Below, piece by piece: positions 37,126-48,885 of a stretch of DNA of 64,000 nucleotides. Each line of letters begins with the position of its first letter. Within the stretch, counting starts at the first letter, position 1. The DNA is from Beroe forskalii. Taxonomy: Eukaryota; Ctenophora; Nuda; Beroida; Beroidae. Both the position numbers and the translations under genes were made by a program. Under the pieces are notes generated by a model. It was not told where the DNA came from. It saw nothing but the letters and a program-made list of their open reading frames with translations, and made no database searches. Where the stretch lies: assembly GCA_011033025.1 (NCBI GenBank), contig WFMF01000214.1, positions 1 through 64,000 of the forward strand, written 5' to 3'.

Positions 37126-37131
37126 TTTATT
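37126..37131 (-). promoter_or_regulatory. AATAAA overlapping the MARCH-like stop codon
   Basis: The last codons read CAC AAA TAA ACT, so the stop TAA (37129-37127) sits inside AATAAA. If used, cleavage would leave a 3' UTR of only 10-30 bases. Confidence 0.45.
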
Positions 37132-38260
37132 TGTGAATCTCTGAATCGTTTATAAAACTTGAAATGTTCCCCCTCACGATACCCTTCTCCAGATCGCTGA
37201 TTTCCAACACATCGGACACTTTGTTATTGAATATCTTCAGTCTCTCGTACAGTCTCCAATAAATCCGGGACTGATGTATTATGTAAGCCCCAAACACCAC
37301 CCCAATCACCCCCGCTATGGCCCTCTTAGCAGTAGTCTTCTCATCCATAGAATCAGTGAGTTGCACCAGTACAATAGCCACCACTATAATAACCATGATG
37401 TTGAGCGACACCATGATAATGTAACGTTTCTTGTGTTTCTTGAGCATTGGGTCTGCCTTCCACTCACTAAGGGGTTGTCTGTGTGTTTTAACCCTATACT
37501 TGTAGGCGCACACAGGACACCGTCCCTTGCAGTACTCGTTCATCCACTTCACCAGACATTGCTTGTGCTGAGTGCCCTGACACTCACAGAACGCTTCTCC
37601 GTTATCTGTCACAGGCTCCTTACACGTCCAGCACTTGCCGTATATGAGCACTGGTGCTGTGTGCCCGTTACTTACAGCCCCCAAGTTAACGGCAGTTGAT
37701 TTCACGTAGTGTGGAAGGGATTCCTCGTCATCTGATGTTAAAGGGTTGCTTATTCCATCGTCAAATGTTGCTTGGGAAACACTGAGGTCGTCATCTGATG
37801 CTGGCGATTCTGTAATATCATCTGTTATCGGAGATTTCCTGATTCCTCCATTCGTTGCTTTGCAATTGTCATTTTCATCATTCGTTGCTTTGGTAGCAAC
37901 AATTTCTCCATTTGTTGTTTTATTATCCGTTTCTTTGAAATTGACAATTTTAACGCTCGTTGCTTCTGAATTATTGACTCGCTCTGTTTCTCCGTTTTGA
38001 TGCTTTAAGATTCCTGGGTTAAGTTTTTCTTCGATTTCTTCATTCTTATGAGAGTGTTGATTGTCAACCAACTGTGCTTGAATATTCGGAATAACAGTAC
38101 CCTCCGCTGTGTTATCACGTGATTCATTTTCTCGACAGACGACCATGTCCATTTTATTACCAGCCTGATTTCTAACCTCTGCTGTGCTTGGAGACTGATA
38201 TTCAATAGAACCATCAGTCAATTCAGTCTGCAGTATCACTCCACCTTCATTCGAATCCAT
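37127..38260 (-). CDS. MARCH-type membrane RING-CH E3 ubiquitin ligase
   Basis: Likely a membrane-bound E3 that ubiquitinates other membrane proteins at endosomes, the ER or the plasma membrane, as known for the MARCH family. Of 377 residues, 1-205 are polar and disordered with short KATN/ATND repeats. A C4HC3 RING-CH follows with ligands C210, C213, C225, C227, H232, C235, C248 and C251 (GKCWTCKEP, CECQGTQHKQC, CPVCAYKY); the C-x-C pair and the histidine in position five mark RING-CH and not a plain RING. YRVKTHRQPLSEW just after it is like MARCHF2/3/4/9/11. Two membrane spans follow, about 281-300 and 313-335, then a 40-residue cytosolic tail. The gene is intronless here and starts MDSNEGG, the first ATG of the frame. 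The exact paralogue is not resolved. Confidence 0.88.
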   Translation of the reverse strand: MDSNEGGVILQTELTDGSIEYQSPSTAEVRNQAGNKMDMVVCRENESRDNTAEGTVIPNIQAQLVDNQHSHKNEEIEEKLNPGILKHQNGETERVNNSEATSVKIVNFKETDNKTTNGEIVATKATNDENDNCKATNGGIRKSPITDDITESPASDDDLSVSQATFDDGISNPLTSDDEESLPHYVKSTAVNLGAVSNGHTAPVLIYGKCWTCKEPVTDNGEAFCECQGTQHKQCLVKWMNEYCKGRCPVCAYKYRVKTHRQPLSEWKADPMLKKHKKRYIIMVSLNIMVIIVVAIVLVQLTDSMDEKTTAKRAIAGVIGVVFGAYIIHQSRIYWRLYERLKIFNNKVSDVLEISDLEKGIVRGNISSFINDSEIHK

Positions 38261-38402
38261 CGTATAATTGTGCTTTGCTTGTATTCACTCTTTGATTTCA
38301 TGCACCAACTGGATTCTGTTTCGTAATCGTCTTAGCATCTGTATTGTTAGGTTTTATCTACCTAAGAGGAATATTATCTTAGTAGAGTTTGAGTAATAAA
38401 TA

Positions 38403-38548
38403 GAATATTACAATACACAAATACGCGTCATTCCGGGATACTTCCTGAGGGTGCAGCCCGAGGAATTTATCCGGTTAAGACCCGAAGAGTGAGGGTCCTT
38501 ACCAATACCGACCCGAATAGGCAAATGTCTATGTATTATTGTATTGAA
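38403..38548 (-). mobile_element. ~160-bp MITE family, copy 3
   Basis: GGATACTTCCTGAGGGTGCA, GCCCGAGGAATTTATCCGGT, GAGGGTCCTTACCAATAC and ATGTCTATGTATTATTG match copy 2 in order. It lies about 150 bases upstream of the MARCH-like start codon. Confidence 0.65.
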
Positions 38549-38549
38549 G

Positions 38550-41500
38550 AAGACACCGATGGAAACGTTAGAGGGTTCTATTGTCACCTAAGATTTTCTG
38601 GAGAAACGACTGCTGAGAGTGAATTTTTGATGTGATATTCGTTTTTTCAGACATTTTTGGATTAAGATAATCAGGTTTTGTTTTACCGATAACTAAGTTT
38701 TCTGAGCCCATTCTAGGTACAGCGAATTCAAATTTTTAATTGTTTCCTACTTTCCTCCGCTGTACGAAACTGACCACAAACTTCGTTGTCAAAGAAAACA
38801 CGCTATGAACGGACCCAGGAAGTGCGAGATAATCAAAATAAGGATGTTGCAGCACACGTGGATGCTTACTGGAACAAATGAACTGTTTTTCGTCGAGTTG
38901 AAATTATCCTAAGCGGTGCTTTGACCTGAAAAAGGATATGCTCCAGATAGGGCAGTTGCAGCTTTTGCTCTAGCAATTGTTCAGAGATATATCATTTAAC
39001 TAACTTGAAATGTTCGGTTTTTGTGTTAGGCTATAGCTATTAGTTCAGACTCTTCCGTACACGAGACAACCATTTTTAAGATTTCAACTTCTTTTCTTAA
39101 CTTCAGAAACGAGTGTGCTAGCTGTGTACTGCATTATTGGTAACTGAACTGTTAAATTTGGCACGTTTTAGCTCTAATCTTTATCAATCATACAGGGTTA
39201 AATTGTAGAGAAATTTGCCCAAGATGTCAACCAATCATCCTATTCTTTAGTTTTGGACCTGAACGCCCTGAATATGTCCTGAATAGTGAAATCGGATCAT
39301 AAAAACATGGCTTAGAAGACGTAGAATTCGCCGAACAGCGGAGCACCTGAAAACTATCAAAAACAAGCTAGATGACCTTATCAAAATTCTTCGTTAACAC
39401 TGAAATGTTGCAATTTAGTCTGGTAGAGTCCCTTGAACTCAACTATGTTGAAATTTTGACATGTTTGGTCATATTTTCATTTTATGCCTGTAGTGACAAT
39501 CATTTCCGAACGCCCTAGTATTACAATTTGGCAGCGTTGAAATGCGCTACCTTGCATATTGTAAGACTACTAGACGAAGCCGAGTTAAATAAGAAGTTAA
39601 GAACAATATGTTGTGAAATGATGGCCACAGTAAAATCTTACAATAACGATAGTACATCAGCTAAACATACTGCTTCATGAAAATCGGGATGTTTCATTGC
39701 AACAAACTCACTTCACACTAAACCACTATACCTAGCAAACTGTTGTGGTTGACAAATTGTAGTATCGAAAAAACGAAATAGCTATATCAAAACTCCACGA
39801 ACTTTTACTTCGAATTTAATTTACTTAAAACTGTGCATTTCAACAACTGCATCTCAACCAATGACAGGAACGGAAACATCAAATTCACAACAGTTTAGGT
39901 TAATAAATAGATAAGTTGTGTTTCAATGTTTCATGCCCTATTACCAGCGACTTTGATAAAATGCTATAATGGCCAATGTTTCATCTAACCGACCATGCTG
40001 CACAGTTCCCCATGAGTTCCGATGTATAGAGGTATGTCTCTCAATTCTCTCACCTTTTGCGCATTCGAGCAGGGATTGAAAACAGTAGCCTACCTGACTG
40101 TAACATTCAATACATCATACGTCAGTTTTCAAGGAAATTGCTTTATCAAACGACTCATACTCAAATGACAAGCGAAGACCCACACAACTTCTTGCCTTGA
40201 ATGCCGGTACAATTTGGCATATCAATCACAGCCAATTTACAACATTTCAAAGTTTTCATGCCCTATATCAGGCTTCTGAAAATTGGTCATTCTAAAATTC
40301 TTGTGGGCACCGGATAAGTTGAATCACGACCGTTGTTCGCAGTTCGGTTCCTCTCTTAACTTGGCACTAAGTGTAATTCCCGGTGGGAATGTGAACTCTA
40401 ATTGATACCGTATTCGTGCACTAAGCGTATCAGCGACTAAGACTCCTGCAACTTTCCGAACTCTCTTCCGGGGGAAGCTGCGCGGGGAAACTGCGCGGAA
40501 GGAAGCTGCAGAAAAGTGGCGGGAAAGTGTCGGGAGATGCCCGTAACTCTTCCTGCATGCCTTGAAAAGGACTACCTGGCGTTACGTCTTCAAAACACCG
40601 TTTTAAAATGTGATAATGACGTCATTAGCACTAGCAATCCGTTGCCAAGCGACCTGAGTTACCATGGAAACAAAGGGGAATAGCAGGTCTTTCGACGATT
40701 AATGTGTGAATCGTAGCGTGTCGGTATATGAAAGAAGAAGCGTTAATATTGAAGTATTATTATTATTATGGGAGTATTATTAATAATTCTCAGTGCCATG
40801 AATAATATTCATACATAATGAGAATATTCCAGTAAGTAATTGTATTGTTAGTTCTAGTTAGTTATATAGTTAGTTCGAACATCGACGCGAACAAACGCAC
40901 AAGCATCATGCGTGTACAAATATACAAACATACAAACATCAGATATGTACAGACATACGAACATCAGACGTGTACAAACATCTCCCAGCTAGGATCTAGC
41001 CAGAATAAAAGCTCGTTAATAACATCTGATGTACTTTCATCAGACCACCTGCGGCTATCAAACAAGTAAATCAGTTCAAGTAAAATAGAAAGAAATATTG
41101 GAAACCGATAACATTAATATGCACTGCATCAACGAACATTTGATAAAGTGTTGGCGAGGTCTGTGAGCAGTTTCTTAGGAATCGGCCGCTCTACTTTCTG
41201 TAGAACCACCTTATCGGACATTGATTTGTCACCAACTACTTTTAATTCAAAATCACAAATTATTCAAAACAAATTATAAATTGTCACTTGCCCTATATAA
41301 AATGAAGCATAAAACATGAGGGTCCCCCGACCAAAATATAGGAGGAAAAAATTGAGTGGAAGTGATGGTGAATCTTCAGGGAGGCTGAGACACAACTTGA
41401 AAATTCTGGATGATTATTTCGTGGAATTCTACGATGAGTTTTCTTTAGAGAATTACGTGTATCGAGAATCAAAAGATTGAGAAAATGGTAGGTCTTTTTT

Positions 41501-41630
41501 GGGTGGAAATATTTATGGGCTCACGGGAATCCAGTGCCCATGCTATGTTAAACCAAGTAATGGCTGATAAGATAAGTTTTCTAGTTATGAAAGTTAATGT
41601 CCAGTTTGTTACCAGTGGAGCTAGAACTGT
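38550..41630. other. Long non-coding stretch
   Basis: No gene recognised. 40460-40560 is locally GC-rich with GGAAGCTGCGCGG repeats. 40865-41065 has ATACAAACATCAG-type near repeats (ACATACAAACATCAGA, ACATACGAACATCAGA). Confidence 0.45.
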
Positions 41631-41639
41631 TTTTGAATA

Positions 41640-41725
41640 TGCAATTAGTTATTGCATATAAAATTGTTATAATTGCATATTATCATAATTGCATATTATT
41701 ATAATTGCATATTATCATTGTTATA
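41640..41725. repeat. ATAATTGCATATTATC tandem repeat
   Basis: Four to five units of TATAATTGCATATTAT, largely self-complementary. Nearby 41890-41946 has AGAGGGTTAGAGAGTT repeats. Confidence 0.7.
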
Positions 41726-42884
41726 ATTTTCTGGTTTTGTATTGTAAGCAATTGGTTGGGTAATGGTTGAATACTACTATTGTTCATGACTATTAACAAC
41801 TATTTAATTATAGATCATTACATGAATATGTAATGAATTTAATTCTAAATTTCCATCTTCAAGCCTATATTTTCCCTCTCTGTTGAGACTATGATGAGAG
41901 TTAGAGGATTAGAGGGTTAGAGAGTTAGAGGGTTAGAGAGTTAGAAAGAGCCAATAAATCTGAGCTCATCATATTTTAAGCTAACATTGAGATAAATTCT
42001 GACTACCTTTATTTTGGTTGAAATGATCAAAGGACAATAATAAAGAGTAAAGACACGACCAAAGTATGACAACATTGGAAATGCCAAATTCTACAACTAT
42101 TACTTTGTACACTTAAAATTCGCTAGAAAACATTTTAAGATTTTCAGCACGTTTCTGACGAGTCAATTCAAAATTCTTTAACGCATACAAAAAGCTCAAA
42201 AAGGCATTCCTTCTGACTACAAGACAGCAGAAATTACATTTCAATTGTTGAGAAAAGAATCAAGAGAAGCTTATAACTTGTGGCCAAGATAGCTAAATAC
42301 AGAGTCTGTAAAACGGTTCCTTTTGTTAAGCTGAAAGTATTGGATAATGGACCATGTCCCAAGTTGATTCTACCACTCCTTCTTCTAAACGCGTGGTAGT
42401 TGAGCGAATCAGTCAAACGAAGAACGGTCTGATGCACTGTCAAATACCCTAATAAGTTAATAAGCATACGTACCTACCTCGCTACACAGTCTACTGAGAT
42501 ACTATTTGGGTATACGCTTCAACTTTGTATGTTCCTGTATAATTATCTTATTATAAAACCACCTGACGGTTTCATCGGAGTCTATGATACTCTATCCTGA
42601 TCCGGTCAATGTTGACATGGTAGTCTCACGACAGGTTTAGAGCGATTTAAAGGATGGTGCTATTTGCATAGAGTCGTGTTACTACACGCATTTTACCTTA
42701 TCGGACATAATTATCACGGACTTTAGTTTCACGGACATAACTGCTATGTGTGCTCATCGGCAAAAATCAGTGGTTGTAAAAATGGCAGTAGTAATAACTT
42801 AGAGTTCTCGGCTTCCCCTCGCACTCTGAATAATTGAAATGTCGACATTTAAATCTTATAAAGCCCTGCTATCTGCAAGTTCGT

Positions 42885-43010
42885 CTGACGCGTCTAAAGT
42901 ACATTTAGCCCCTCGGCTTGGGGACAAAACCGGATACATCCCTCGGGCTGCGCCCTCGAGAAGAATCCCAATATGAACAGTAAAGGCGCGTGTCTTCATA
43001 TTTTATAGCT
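42885..43010 (+). mobile_element. ~160-bp MITE family, copy 4
   Basis: GACAAAACCGGATACATCCC, TCGGGCTGCGCCCTCGAGAA and GTGTCTTCATATTTTATAG match copy 1 in the same orientation; the left end is eroded. Confidence 0.65.
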
Positions 43011-43827
43011 AACAAGCTCCTTAGGGGTGCTGTAAAGATCACCTTCTGCAATTCCCACTTGACCGCCATTTGCACGTGCGTGATACAGATTCAACAGTAT
43101 ACTTACGACCTACGTAGTAAACTGTACGAAATTTAAAATGATTCTCATTTCCCGAAGTCGCTGAACCTGCGTTACAACTTTATACGAAGTTACAACTCAG
43201 ATACTAACAAGACGGTAGCTCACTTCGACAGTAATCGAGATTATTGTGCTTTAAAAGTTTAAATTTGATTAAACTATATCCCTTGCTAATGTTCCTCTTT
43301 CCAGACAAGCAGCAATTAAAGAATTAGCGGCGTACTAAACTAGTCGTTAAGTCGTAGCTTGTACGTAATATCTTAAATATAGTATCTTACTTTTGTGGTA
43401 TTTAGACTAGATTTAATGTCCGTCTTGACCGTCATGTTATCTTGAATGCTAGGGTAGAGGAATTGAAGGACTGTAATAAAATGACAAGAATTTATTGAAT
43501 GGCAAACTTTAATTTTTGAAACTTCGCAGTTAACTAGATCTCGATTGTACAACAAATTGTTAAAGGTCGCGAATAAAGGATAAATCTGCTGGCTGGTTGA
43601 GCAGGGAGGGAAATAAAGCACTCGTAAAATAGAACAATTATTATAAATATGCTCTCACCTAGATGAAAAGTCGAATATGAAACAAAACAAAACAACATAT
43701 CAGCACGAAAGTTCTTGTAAATTGCTTCTTTTCATTTTCATTTCTCATTGTGTCCATTGTTATCTATCGATTGTACTCTAAAGGAACATGTCATCAACAA
43801 TAGGAAAGATGATACCGGTGCAATATG

Positions 43828-43895
43828 CAACAACAAGATGTAAAGTGTAACAACAAGATGTAATGTGTAACAACAAGATGTAATGTGTAACAACA
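43828..43895. repeat. 20-bp tandem repeat (CAACAAGATGTAATGTGTAA)
   Basis: Three to four units. 43015-44480 otherwise shows nothing that I can name. Confidence 0.7.
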
Positions 43896-44484
43896 AGAGC
43901 TTTTGTTAGTGGGGCAAGCACTCAGCTGGCGAAAATATAAGGAAACTGCCACGACCCCTCTAAACTGTAGCTTCAAAAACTATACTCATAGCAACGATAA
44001 ACATTAAATGTTGTTTAATCGGGATGAAACGACTCTTATAAAATGAGAATAAAAAGTTTCCGTGGGGAGACACGCATACCCCTGAACCCCTCGGTTATTG
44101 CGCGGAACTGGGGAATATAGGCACAGTTCCACGACTCTTCAGGTATTAATTAAAACAGCATAATTGCTGCAGAGTGGTTAGTTTGTCTTCGTGCGTCAAG
44201 AACATAATATCATTGCATATTATATTGTCTCTTTTTGAAGATTCAATTATCATAATAATTTTAATAAAACCACAGTCAAACGATTACATGATATGAAGGC
44301 GGGATTGACGAAAGCAGGCACAAGGAAACATGACTATAAAAGTGGTGTGCACTCACCAGGGCTGTCGAGAGGGGGCGTTACGGCGACAACTGTCGCGGGC
44401 CCCAGCTTCTCAGATAGGCCCAAAAATGCCAAGATAGACAAATATTTTTGATTATTGTATTGAGATTTGAGCAATTTCATTTAC

Positions 44485-44755
44485 TCAAAACGTCTGGTTT
44501 CTGGGGGCTGCCGCCCCCATACCCCTGCTATCATATTGTAGTGGAACTGCTTTCTTGATGAGTTGATGTTGCTTTGACATGAAACGTCAGATATCAAAAA
44601 ATAGTGAGAAATGCCATTGATGCAGTGGAATTGCTTTCTTGATGTTGCCTCGACATGAAACGCCAAATAGAGACAAACATGCTAATGAGACGGTCATTCC
44701 ATTGACTGAGAACGTCTGGTTTCTGGGGGCTGCCGCCCCCAGACCCCTGCACTGA
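44485..44755. repeat. Duplicated GGGGGCTGCCGCCCCC block
   Basis: AACGTCTGGTTTCTGGGGGC, TGCCGCCCCCATACCCCTGC occurs at 44489 and again at 44711. Between them GGAACTGCTTTCTTGATG and GACATGAAACGTC also occur twice, so this is a ~110-220-base local duplication. GGGGGCTGCCGCCCCC is itself a near-perfect inverted repeat. 44760-45700 shows no gene. Confidence 0.65.
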
Positions 44756-45708
44756 ATGAAAAATGGCTCATTGTGGAATAGAGAATAGGCCCCTGGTAGG
44801 AATGTCGCCGGCCCCTAAAATCCTCTCAACGGACCTGGCACTCATACCCATATTAAGTGTGTAGTGTGTACATGGGTCGATAAAAACGCCTGTTCTTTTG
44901 ACTGCACGCACAGTAAAATGCACATTGATCATTGCATTTGCACCCATAATACCGCAGTAGACACAATAACTGAAAACGAAATCAAAGCCAATAGTAAAGT
45001 TAGTCTCGTGATTATACCATATTATTATTTCTAGCCCTTATTATTATTATTCGCCCTTTGCTATGTCATGATTAAAGCAATATAATGTAAATGTAATTAA
45101 TTATAAATTATGAATAAACGCAATTACATCCTAGACTATACCCCGCGACGAAACATAGGCGATTATTTTCAACAATTTAGCAGCATGCACAATGTAAATG
45201 ACATCATTACGACCGCCTGTTTGTTCTGAGCGCATTGAATCCCCTCCAGTTTAACCAGTTATTATTAAATTCCTAACCGCACAGAATGCAGCACACTCAA
45301 ACTCTTACAAATGTTTTACTCTATGTGTTTTTATTTGTTTACCTCCCTAATTATTCCTACAACTAATTAATATTATCACAACGAGTTGATCCATAATATC
45401 CAAATAGTATCCATGTTTGATTATGCACCCAATTATCTCCACCTTTATTAGCACTATTAATTTCTGATAATACACACTCAACTTCATGAGAGACTTTCTG
45501 TAACTTGTAAGGATCGTAAAATTCAATAACAAAGCCTAGGGCCTATAGGTTTGGAAAATAAATAAAAGAAATTAATTAATTACCCTGGTTTCTCCCAATT
45601 AGGGCTCCCGTACTTGCCAGCCCCATTAAAAAATCAAGAAACTGTCTATATAAAATAATAAACATTGCAAGGAATTTTTCACCTAGGATTATGCCTTGCT
45701 GTATAGAA

Positions 45709-45853
45709 CACCACCAAAACCGTTGGACGGTTGGTCTAGTAACCCCCCGCTGGTTTGGATGTGATCAGCCCATTTTGTCTCTTTTCAGGTTCCGTTGTCA
45801 CATCCAAATCCGCGGGGGGTTACTAGACCAACCGTCCAACGGTTTTGGTGGTG
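45709..45853. mobile_element. Long palindrome, 56-bp arms and 33-bp spacer
   Basis: Left arm 45709-45764 (CACCACCAAAACCGTTGGAC, GGTTGGTCTAGTAACCCCCC and on) and right arm 45798-45853 are near-perfect inverses. The arm resembles the start of the 1.2-kb copies at 47655 and 48886 (CTCCAAAACCGAGACGGTTG, GTAGTAACCCCCTGCTG), so this may be two such ends head to head. Confidence 0.8.
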
Positions 45854-45883
45854 ATATCTTGACAGATGTATTTAGTTTAAACC

Positions 45884-46145
45884 CATGTTACTCGGACCCC
45901 CGTTATTCGACCCCCGTTATTCGACCCCCTTTTTCGGACCCCCGTTATTCGGATCCCCGTTATTCGGACCCCTTAATTCGGACCCCGTTATTCGGATCCC
46001 CGTTATTCGGACCCCCGTTATTCGGACCCCCGTTATTCGGACTCCCGTCATTCGGGCCCCCGTTATGCGGACCCCTGTTATTCGGACCCCCGTCATTCGG
46101 ACCCCCGTTATTCAGACCCCAGTTATTCAGACCCCCGTTAGTCGT
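45884..46145. repeat. 15-bp tandem repeat (GGACCCCCGTTATTC)
   Basis: About 16 units with small length changes. The 158-codon frame across it (FGPPLFGPPLFG type) is a product of the unit length. Confidence 0.85.
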
Positions 46146-47255
46146 ATTTAAACTCATTTCAACATAATCAAGTCGAAAATCCCGTGTAAACATAAATTTC
46201 TTCAAATCCCCTAATTTCTACAAAACGTCCGTGTGTACTCACGTGCTGAAATATGGCAACTAGATCTAATTTCACGTGCATTAGTCGTATTTAAACTCAT
46301 TTCAACGTAATCAAGTCGAAAATCCTGTGTAAATATCAATTTCTTTAAATCCCCTAATTTCTACAAAACGTCCGCGTCAACTCACGTGCTCCACTAGTTC
46401 ATCGTATATTTCCCATCCCTATTCACTGCAAGACATGGAGAAACCATTATCAGTAGACCATCGTATCACAGAATAGGATTACAGTACAATTTTCGCCATA
46501 AACGTAATTTCAATCAATTTGCAGTTCAATTTTTAGAAGCCTCCCACAACAATCTTCGACCGATCGCCCTGAAACTCGTTTTATAGCTAAATCTTAAGGT
46601 CTTAAAAGCAGCATATCAAAGTAAAACATAATCCGATGAAAACTATTTGAGTTAGAGATGTCCAAAGTAGCGCAAAATAGCGTTCTATCGCAAAATACGC
46701 TATTTTAGTGGTTTTACGCGATTTGATGACGTCATCACAGCACCCAAATAGACTCAAACCAACTTCCCATATAGCCTATAAGACAATTCCACCTTAGTAC
46801 AACATACTTTGACCGGTCTCATATCAAGATAAGTTGCAGTTCTTGACACCTCGCTCATTTAACTTTTGTCCTATAATTTGGAAATCGATTTTTCACCGTA
46901 CCTTAGAAAATCGCGTATATCTCGATGAAAAATCGAGATAGCCCAATAATCCGTTTGATTTTCTGAAAGCTCTTTAAATTTGCTAAAAATTGTTCCGAAA
47001 AATCAGACCTCTATCTCCTTTCCTTCTTGGTGAAAAATGCGCTCGAAATTAGCCTATTTTCGCTAAAAAAGAAATAAAATTTCGCTAAGTTGATGACGTC
47101 ATAGTGACGTGAAAATGACGTCACCAGAACTTCTCTTATAGCCTATAACATTTTCCCATCTTAGATCAACAAAACCTGACCTCGATCATGGCTCTACCAT
47201 TTCCCGTTCTTGACATCTCGGCTTTCCAAATTTGCTCCCAATTATCATGATATTA
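46138..47255. repeat. CRE-rich ~1.2-kb repeat, copy A
   Basis: Ordered blocks: TTAGTCGTATTTAAACTCAT, CCCCTAATTTCTACAAAACG, CGCAAAATACGCTATTTTAG, GATGACGTCATCAC, AGCCTATAAGACAATTCC, CTTGACACCTCGCTC, GATGACGTCATAGTGACG, TGACCTCGATCATGGCTC. The first ~125 bases are themselves doubled. Perfect TGACGTCA octamers lie at 46727, 47094 and 47116. It ends in an ATATTATTATTATG run. The left ~0.15 kb seen in B and C is replaced by the 15-bp array. Confidence 0.8.
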
Positions 47256-47282
47256 TATATTATTATTATGCTTATATCACCC

Positions 47283-47523
47283 TGTGACACTCAAATCTCT
47301 AACTTATACCCCTGGCCAGTCTTTTTTATTACCGCGGGGGGTTACCGCCCTGGCCAGGGCGGGAATATCGAAACATGGCAAGGAATTTTTCTCGAGGAAT
47401 CTTACTAGGCTAGTTGTGGCTGATGCTCATTGTCGTGGACTTAAAAGCGGAGTTCATGAACGTTTAACTTTCTATGAATGTAGTTTGAGTGATTCTTATT
47501 CCAAGTTCGTGATGTGTCTATAA
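47283..47523 (+). CDS. Possible coding fragment (unrecognised)
   Basis: From the palindrome CCGCCCTGGCCAGGGCGG an open frame continues through SKHGKEFFSRNLTRLVVADA, HCRGLKSGVHERLTFY and ECSLSDSYSKFVMCL to TAA at 47521. Its mixed charged and hydrophobic make-up is unlike the surrounding repeat translations. The candidate at 50505-50758 begins at the same point relative to the same palindrome. No family is recognised and no start codon is evident inside the segment; it may be exon debris or sequence carried by the repeat. Confidence 0.25.
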
Positions 47524-47539
47524 AGTAACTAGAAACTAA

Positions 47540-47650
47540 AGTACATAGAAACGCACCTATCGGGTCCATTAGAATATGGAAGTAACCCAAATTCAAAATG
47601 GTACGGCCCGAAGTGCGAGGGTCTAAACGAATATTAATTAGATCAGGCTA
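47540..47650 (-). mobile_element. ~160-bp MITE family, copy 5 (decayed)
   Basis: CACCTATCGGGTCCATTAGA, ATATGGAAGTAACCC, CCCGAAGTGCGAGGGTCTAA and AGATCAGG match the copy at 33036 in order, with the central CCGGTTTTG part altered. Confidence 0.5.
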
Positions 47651-47654
47651 GTTT

Positions 47655-48880
47655 CTAGGCTCTCCAAAACCGGGACGGTTGTCGTAATAACCCCCTGCTG
47701 ATTTGGTGACGTCAGTCCATTTCTTTCGGTTGGAACCAACGTAACTAAACCTCACGCATTCCGGAAACAAAGTTCTAACTTGGATTACTAGAACTGACCG
47801 ATTTCCCTAATTTCTACAAATCGTCCACGTGAACTCACGTGCTGAAATGTAGCACTCAGATCTAATTTCATGTGCATTAGTCGTATTTGAACTCATTTTA
47901 ACGTAATCAAGTCGAAAATCGCGTGTAAATATAATTTTCTTGAAATCCCCTAATTTCTACAAAACGTCCACGTGAACTCACGTGATTCACTATTTCATCG
48001 TAAATTTCCCACATTAAGTCACTGAGAGACATGAGGAAACCATTATTAGTTCACCATCGTATCACAGAATAGGGCTACAGTAAAATTTTTTCGTCATAAA
48101 CATAATTACAACCATTCTGCAGCTCAATTTTTTTAAGGGCTTCAGATGACGACATATTTCAGCCGATCGCTGTGAAACTCGTTTTATAGCTAAATCTCGA
48201 GATCTAAAAGCAAAATATCGAAGTAAAACATATTCCGATGAAAACTTTCTGAGTTAGAGATGTTCAAAGTAGCGCAAAATTGCGTTTTATCGCAAAATAC
48301 GCTATTTTAGTGGTTTTACGCGATTTTGATGACGTCATCACAGCACCTAAATAGGCTCAAACCAACTTCCCATATAGCCTATAAGACAATTCCGCCTTAG
48401 TACAACATACTTTGACCGGTCTCATCTCAAGATAAGTCGCAGTTCTTGACATCTCTCTCGTTTAAGTTTTGTCCTAAATTTTCGACATCGATTGTTTACC
48501 GCACCTTAGAAAATCGCGTAGATCTCGATGAAAAATCGAGAAAGACCAATAATCCGTATGATTTTCTGAAAAGCTCTTTAAATTTGCTAACTCCTATTTG
48601 GAAAAATCAAGAAGCTATCTCCTTTCCTTCTTGGTGAAAATGCGCTCGAAAACGACCTATTTTCGCTAAAAAAGCAGTAAAATTTCGCTAAGTTGATGAC
48701 GTCATAATGACGTCATAATGACGTCACCAGAACTTCTCTTATAGCCTATTACATTTTCCCATCTTATATCTACAAAACGTGACCTCGATCATGTCTCTAC
48801 CATTTGTAGAACTTGAGATCTCATCGATTTAAATTGGGTCACAAATTATCTTATATATTATTATTATTAATATTATTATT
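47655..48880. repeat. CRE-rich ~1.2-kb repeat, copy B
   Basis: Starts GGCTCTCCAAAACCGGGACG and ends in TTATTATTATTAATATTATT just before copy C begins with the same GGCTCTCC. TGACGTCA at 47707, 48330, 48697, 48708 and 48719. CACGTGAACTCACGTG adds two E-box palindromes. Confidence 0.85.
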
Positions 48881-48885
48881 AGGCT

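Noticed and set aside
45691-46167. 158-codon proline/phenylalanine-rich frame
   Set aside because: Translation of the 15-bp GGACCCCCGTTATTC array, which is a multiple of three.
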